A stretch of DNA of 64,000 bases from PALSA-1296 sp038322815 (GTDB taxonomy: Bacteria > Bacteroidota > Ignavibacteria > Palsa-1295). The notes below the pieces were generated by a model that did not search any database, was not told the origin of the DNA, and saw nothing but the letters and a program-made list of their open reading frames with translations. The DNA lies in assembly GCA_038322815.1 (NCBI GenBank), contig JBBQGG010000004.1:1-64000 (forward strand). The letters are read 5' to 3'. Of the stretch, positions 59,269-64,000 are shown one piece after another (position 1 is the first letter of the stretch; every line of letters begins with the position of its first letter). A program made the position numbers and the translations under genes.

Positions 59269-61545
59269 ATGATTCGACAAATTCTTGCATTTTTTCTATT
59301 TTTTTTATGCCTTATTGCGTCAAAAGATAGTTTAGCATCGACATTTCTTACTCCGTCTGATTCAGCAGATGCGATAATTTCAGGCTATATCAAAGATTCA
59401 CTTTCCGGTGAGACGATCATCGGCGCGACGATCCGTGTCCGTTCTCTTAAGCGCGGTGCCATCAGCAACAGAAGCGGATATTTTGCTCTGCATCTTCCCA
59501 GCGAGACCGATCTTGTGCTTGAAGTCAGTTCATTAGGCTATAGATCGTTAAAGAAAAATATTCGACTATCGCAGGGTCAGCAAATGACAGAAAATTTTAT
59601 TTTAGTAACAGAAAGTATTCAAGGCAGCGAGATCACAGTTGAAACCGATAAAGAAAAAGATGAGCGCGAAGCGCCGCAAGTTTCTCGCGTTGAAATAAAC
59701 CCTTCACAAGTTGCTAATTTGCCAAAAGCGGGCGAATCTGATATTTTCAGAATATTGCAGCTTATTCCCGGCGTACAGACGATAAGTGAAATTTCTGCCG
59801 GCCTTTACGTACGGGGTGGCTCACCCGATCAGAACCTTATCTTGCTTGATGGCAGTACGCTCTATAACCCCAGCCATTTTTTCGGATTCTTTTCTACATT
59901 CAACTCTGATGCGATCAAAGATGTCGAGTTGATCAAAGGCGGCTTTCCTGCGGAGTATGGAGGCAGGCTATCAGCAGTATTGAATGTCACCGATAAAGAT
60001 GGTGATCTTTATAAAACCAATGCCAAGCTTACTCTCGGTCTTATATCAAGTCGCGGTACGATCGAAACACCGCTCGGCGATGGAGCTTTAACCCTTTCAG
60101 CCAGACGAACATACATTGATGTAATTTTGAATGCAACCGGGTTGACGCAAAGCCTTAATATCCCAAATTATCATTTCTACGATCTGAACGGAAAATTTAC
60201 ACAGAGCCTGGGGCAAAGTGATAAGATCGCTGTATCAGGTTATGGAGGATCCGACAATTTAACGTTCGAGAACGGCAAATCTGCTTCATCAGTAGGATTG
60301 AATTGGGGTAATCAATCAGCAAATGCAAGCTGGACGCACCTCTTTTCGAATGCCCTTTTCATGAAAGTAAATTTTAACGGAAGTCATTATTTTTCACTGC
60401 TAAATTTCGGACTTGGTACGAACTCCTTCAATTTTAATAATCAGATATATGACTACTCTCTGCATGGGGATCTGGAATATTTTCTTGGCAGCCAACATGA
60501 AATAAAGACCGGTTTCCAACTTTCGCAATATCATTTTCGTCTGCTCATAACACAGGCAAGTAACCCGCCAAATTCAAATATTGACTTGACACCTCTTTAC
60601 TATGCCGGATATATTTCTGATGAATGGAAGCCTGATGAACGCTGGGCGTTAACGACAGGCTTGCGCATCGATGGAATTTCTTCCCGCAAGGAGATCGGAA
60701 TTGATCCGCGCATTGCTATTCGTTATATCGTCAATCCCGATATTACACTTAAAGCAAGTTATGGAATTTATCATCAGTATTTAAAGCTGTCATCGAATCC
60801 TCTTTTTACCGCTTCTGATATTTGGCTTCCCGTCGATTCAACACAAGCAGCTTCGGCTGCCAATCAATATGTACTCGGTATTTCGACAGCGCCGTTCGAA
60901 GGTTTTACATTCGATGTTGAAACCTATTATAAAACATATACAAATCTGGTAGAACTTAAGCCAAATATACTTGGCGGCAGTAAATTGAGTGACGTCTTTT
61001 TTGTCGGAAACGGATTTTCTTATGGAGTTGAATTCTTCCTTCAAAAACGTGTCGGCAATTGGACGGGCTGGCTGGGGTATACACTTGCATATACCCGAAG
61101 GAAGTTTCCGGAGATTGATAATGGAAATACTTTTCCGCCGACCTACGACAGGAGAAATGATCTGAATCTTGTTATTACTTATCGCGTCAACGACAGATGG
61201 ACACTCGGCTCGACATTTGTGTATGCCACCGGTCAGGCTTATTCGCAAACTACTGCACTCTATAATGCAGGAGAACCTGATTATAACGGAAAACTTATTC
61301 CAATCGATGGCACAAAGAATGGCTTACGTCTGGAGCCATACAACAGGCTTGATGTTTCAGCAACATACTCGTTCTGCCTATTGAGCGAGAAGCGAAATGC
61401 CGAACTGAATTTTGATATTTACAATGTTTATAATCATCGTAACGTATGGTTCAGACGAATTGATACCGGCAGCAACCCCGCAACAAGTGAAGACGTGAGG
61501 CTGCTACCCATATTGCCGACATTCGGTTTACAAATAAAATTTTAG
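59269..61545 (+). CDS. TonB-dependent outer-membrane receptor (SusC/FecA-like)
   Basis: 758 residues. Signal peptide 1-23. A CarboxypepD_reg-like domain (residues 37-115: GYIKDSLSGETIIGATIRVRS, GYFALHLPSETD), then a plug (VYVRGGSPDQN-type: LYVRGGSPDQNLILLDGSTLYNPSHFFGFFSTFNSDAIKDVELIKGGFPAEYGGRLS shown here in parts: LYVRGGSPDQN, KDVELIKGGFPAEYGGRLS) and a 22-strand barrel ending LPTFGLQIKF. It imports a bulky ligand using TonB energy. It is followed by a DUF4249 lipoprotein, the usual pair. Confidence 0.9.
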   Translation: MIRQILAFFLFFLCLIASKDSLASTFLTPSDSADAIISGYIKDSLSGETIIGATIRVRSLKRGAISNRSGYFALHLPSETDLVLEVSSLGYRSLKKNIRLSQGQQMTENFILVTESIQGSEITVETDKEKDEREAPQVSRVEINPSQVANLPKAGESDIFRILQLIPGVQTISEISAGLYVRGGSPDQNLILLDGSTLYNPSHFFGFFSTFNSDAIKDVELIKGGFPAEYGGRLSAVLNVTDKDGDLYKTNAKLTLGLISSRGTIETPLGDGALTLSARRTYIDVILNATGLTQSLNIPNYHFYDLNGKFTQSLGQSDKIAVSGYGGSDNLTFENGKSASSVGLNWGNQSANASWTHLFSNALFMKVNFNGSHYFSLLNFGLGTNSFNFNNQIYDYSLHGDLEYFLGSQHEIKTGFQLSQYHFRLLITQASNPPNSNIDLTPLYYAGYISDEWKPDERWALTTGLRIDGISSRKEIGIDPRIAIRYIVNPDITLKASYGIYHQYLKLSSNPLFTASDIWLPVDSTQAASAANQYVLGISTAPFEGFTFDVETYYKTYTNLVELKPNILGGSKLSDVFFVGNGFSYGVEFFLQKRVGNWTGWLGYTLAYTRRKFPEIDNGNTFPPTYDRRNDLNLVITYRVNDRWTLGSTFVYATGQAYSQTTALYNAGEPDYNGKLIPIDGTKNGLRLEPYNRLDVSATYSFCLLSEKRNAELNFDIYNVYNHRNVWFRRIDTGSNPATSEDVRLLPILPTFGLQIKF

Positions 61546-61557
61546 AAAACATAATTG

Positions 61558-61583
61558 GTGGGACGGACGAAAGTCCTACCCAC
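61558..61583. repeat. Short palindrome
   Basis: GTGGGACGGAC and GTCCTACCCAC face each other over GAAA, between the TonB receptor and DUF4249 genes. It may be a stem-loop in the shared mRNA. Confidence 0.6.
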
Positions 61584-61608
61584 TAATGCAAAAAACTTTA
61601 GACATTAG

Positions 61609-62445
61609 ATGAAACAAAACATTATATTTTTTCTTGCACTTTTTATTGCAGCACTTAATGGATGCGATGGTGCGATCACGTCGCAATACAAAGAACAAGT
61701 AGTGGTCGAAGGATTTATTTATCCCGGCAGAGGGATCGATTCCGTTATTCTGCATTACTCAACACCCTTCACAGATTTATATACCGATTCTTCCTATGCT
61801 ATTACGGGTGCAGATGTTCGCGTTTCTGAAGGCGGAAAAGAATACATTCTTTTACCTTCTGCGGCAAAGGGAAGGTACTATCTTCCTTCATCGACCCTTA
61901 TAATAGAAGGTGGAAAAACATATACGCTTACTGTGAGAATAAAAGATCATGTAGTCACTGCAACTACGACAGTACCAATGCCGATTCAATATATCAATGT
62001 AGACAGCACCTTCCCAAAGGATCGAATTCTGTTTCTCGATACTACGAATGCCTCGACGTTCACCTACACACTTTTAGCCGGACCTGTTGACGCTCAGACA
62101 CGAAGATATATGCTTGAAGTCAGCGCATTAGATACGAATTTCGGGAAAGTATCAACTAATCTTTTCGGACCACCGGTTGATACCTCGGCATATGTGCGAT
62201 ATTCATTTATACAAACGGCGCCACGGATTATTATCTATTCACGTCTCTTCGGTTGGTTCGGTCCAAACCTATTAAGCTTTCTTGCTCTTGATTCAAATTG
62301 GGTTGATTATAAACGTCAGGTTGGCTACGGGCAAAATGCACAGATACATTATCAATCTTCCCTCAACCATATTACTGGCGGAATAGGTATATGGGCAAGT
62401 GCAGCAAAGGATACAGTCACCGTATTTATTAAACCAAAGTCATAA
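61609..62445 (+). CDS. DUF4249-family lipoprotein
   Basis: 278 residues. Lipobox LNGC (Cys19). The pattern VVVEGFIYPGRGIDSVILHYSTPF, ITGADVRVSEGGKEYIL and GGKTYTLTVRIKDH matches DUF4249 lipoproteins, which follow TonB receptors and may help ligand capture at the surface. 63 bases after the receptor gene. Confidence 0.85.
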   Translation: MKQNIIFFLALFIAALNGCDGAITSQYKEQVVVEGFIYPGRGIDSVILHYSTPFTDLYTDSSYAITGADVRVSEGGKEYILLPSAAKGRYYLPSSTLIIEGGKTYTLTVRIKDHVVTATTTVPMPIQYINVDSTFPKDRILFLDTTNASTFTYTLLAGPVDAQTRRYMLEVSALDTNFGKVSTNLFGPPVDTSAYVRYSFIQTAPRIIIYSRLFGWFGPNLLSFLALDSNWVDYKRQVGYGQNAQIHYQSSLNHITGGIGIWASAAKDTVTVFIKPKS

Positions 62446-62485
62446 GAGAGTCCCATTAACGGGAGCTAAGGTTAGATTAGAATGG

Positions 62486-64000
62486 TTGAAGTATTCAAAA
62501 GAAATCTTGCCCCGAAGAATATTATTATTCATCATTCAATTATTTTTTTTCGCAGCGCTCGAAGGTTCACTCCATGCGCAAATTTTTCCTGAGCGCCTCT
62601 GGTGGACACCCGGTTCGATCTCCTCGCTTCCAGGTATAGATTCCCTGTTTACATTAAACCCCATAAGTTACACTGCCTTTGATTTCATACACACCCTATC
62701 GCTTTATACATGGAGTTCGAGTTTACGATTATCTTCGAATACATTTATCATTGCTGATTCACTGACTCCGCATTTTTTTATCAGCGGCGAAGGGCGCTCA
62801 CGGCTCCGTGAAGATACACGCGTCCGTACAAGCGAGGCAAATGCCCTCATCAATGCGGATTACCCATTCGATGCAAAACGGAATGGATTGACAATATCTT
62901 TTTTTGGTTCAACGTACTCGCTCCGTTCTGGAACTGAGCAAGCAGTTTCGCAGCTCGGAACACTTGCAAATGTTACCGATGGATATGGTGTCCTGGGCGG
63001 AAAATATTTTCCTGCTTCGCCGATAGAAATCACCGCCGGCGCCGGCATCGCTCGCAAATCTTTCGCGATTGGAACATTCTCAGGCACGATCATTCACGCA
63101 GGAATTACAACATCTCCAATTCAGTTGTCCGATGAGAATATATTTGATGGAAGTGTGGCTCTCGATGAACGGCACTTCGGGGCTTGGAGTGTTCAATCGT
63201 TATCTGATACTCTTTTCCATGAAGTATCACGAAACGATAATATCCAAGTGCATCTTCTTTCGAATTTCGGCGAAAGTGGAAATAACGATGCCTCTGGCGG
63301 AGTAGCTGTCAAACGCCGGGATTTTTTTTTCTCGAAAGATACGTCAGGAGTATTAGCAAAACAAGAACGCTCAGAAGTAGATTATGAACTTCACGAAGCA
63401 TTACAATACCCATTTATTAAAAGACGCCTCATCGGAAATTTTCGCATTGATATTCTCCCGCAACAGATAACCCGTCGAACACCGAGCGTTGATATTACCT
63501 CTCTTCCGACGACAACACTTATTTCCTCTACTTTCCTGGTGCCTTCAACGACAAACGCGCTCGACGCCGCATTTTCAGGAAGATTCGATTTTTTGCTCGG
63601 TGACGCTAGTGATGCAATACGTACCACACAACTCTCAATGGAAATAAAATTCGATGAGCGAAATGAGACTAGCGATATATTGCAGGGAGAAACCGGTACA
63701 CTATCCGCACTTGCGGTAAAAAAGCTCACCGATGCCCTTGGAGCTACAAGTTTCGACGGAAAGGTAACATCACTTCAGTTTACCGCCAACCTCCCTCTAG
63801 CTGAGCGCGATGCACTAAACGCAAATTTTAGTTCGCGGATCTACCGTTACGATACTCCAAGTACTGAGAATCATGATGATCGCGACGAACTGAATCTTGG
63901 GGGTACGCTTCAATATGATCATTTTTTTTCGTCTTCACTGGAAATGTCAAATGAAATTCGTCTGGCAAGAAGTCATCTTGTCTATCTTGGAAGTGACAGG
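62486..64000 (+). CDS. Exported barrel-like protein, 3' end outside the window
   Basis: A frame without stop runs from 62486 to the last base, 505 codons. With TTG 62486 as start, the N-terminus MKYSKEILPRRILLFIIQLFFFAALEGSLHA is a typical signal peptide (shown: hydrophobic core LLFIIQLFFFAALEG), then QIFPERLWWTPGS. No ATG in frame is found near the signal. The mature part has alternating strand-like segments (LRLSSNTFIIADS, GNFRIDILPQQ, LQFTANLPLAERD) like an outer-membrane barrel. Third gene of the TonB receptor-DUF4249 group. Family not recognised. Confidence 0.65.
   Translation, partial: MKYSKEILPRRILLFIIQLFFFAALEGSLHAQIFPERLWWTPGSISSLPGIDSLFTLNPISYTAFDFIHTLSLYTWSSSLRLSSNTFIIADSLTPHFFISGEGRSRLREDTRVRTSEANALINADYPFDAKRNGLTISFFGSTYSLRSGTEQAVSQLGTLANVTDGYGVLGGKYFPASPIEITAGAGIARKSFAIGTFSGTIIHAGITTSPIQLSDENIFDGSVALDERHFGAWSVQSLSDTLFHEVSRNDNIQVHLLSNFGESGNNDASGGVAVKRRDFFFSKDTSGVLAKQERSEVDYELHEALQYPFIKRRLIGNFRIDILPQQITRRTPSVDITSLPTTTLISSTFLVPSTTNALDAAFSGRFDFLLGDASDAIRTTQLSMEIKFDERNETSDILQGETGTLSALAVKKLTDALGATSFDGKVTSLQFTANLPLAERDALNANFSSRIYRYDTPSTENHDDRDELNLGGTLQYDHFFSSSLEMSNEIRLARSHLVYLGSDR

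Overview
The window reads like a chromosome segment of a Gram-negative member of the Bacteroidota/Chlorobiota (FCB) group, most likely an Ignavibacteria- or Kapabacteria-like lineage. The basis is several large secreted proteins with C-terminal type IX secretion (Por) sorting domains, two DUF2723 membrane proteins, a SusC-like TonB receptor followed by a DUF4249 lipoprotein, and promoter-like TAnnTTTG boxes with few Shine-Dalgarno sequences. The species assignment is inference; no rRNA gene is present.

Layout. 1-7.1 kb: tandem metallophosphatases with a candidate small RNA between them, rnhA, an S23/IVP four-helix-bundle gene flanked by 7-bp repeats, a penicillin-acylase-family hydrolase, trmD and lipB. 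7.1-15.8 kb: three secreted repeat proteins with type IX sorting tails. 16-25.6 kb: tRNA-Ser, folP, a tiny basic protein, then a full minus-strand isc operon (iscR, iscS, unknown gene, iscU, iscA, hscB, gmhA, hscA, fdx, iscX, LON-domain gene) whose spacers are filled with palindromic repeats and whose iscR promoter carries a textbook IscR-type operator. 25.6-30.1 kb: an accessory island with small antitoxin-like genes and remnants, a PmeII-like restriction-modification pair, a trypsin-like protease, a hicBA pair with a nonsense-mutated hicA, and duplicated intergenic segments. 30.2-44 kb: envelope glycan genes (GT9, YfhO, GT2, two DUF2723-TPR proteins) and a YgiC-like ATP-grasp enzyme with two lipoproteins. 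44.3-49.4 kb: marR, a DoxX/Fer4_19 deletion remnant, hemW, lepB, lepA. 49.5-64 kb: a broken lipoprotein gene, a second IgGFc-binding-type giant protein, murA with Cys-to-Asp in the active-site loop, a periplasmic propeller, miaB, a PHM-like copper lipoprotein, TonB receptor, DUF4249 and a barrel-like protein running off the end.

The strongest unexplained signal is a set of about nine loci made of 7-bp units arranged as inverted or tandem repeats. Unit sequences differ between loci (TTAGTCG, TTCGTCA, AATTGAG, AGGAGTT, TTAAAAA), yet the 7-bp period is kept. One pair flanks the IVP gene, others fill intergenic gaps exactly, and one lies in frame inside the acylase spacer. With two further in-frame palindromes in neighbouring glycan genes and a nested GTCATTGCGAGG-type element in the isc operon, this genome appears repeatedly invaded by small palindromic elements. 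The isc genes together build Fe-S clusters; the T9SS cargo, TonB/DUF4249 and glycan genes together describe an envelope-focused lifestyle.
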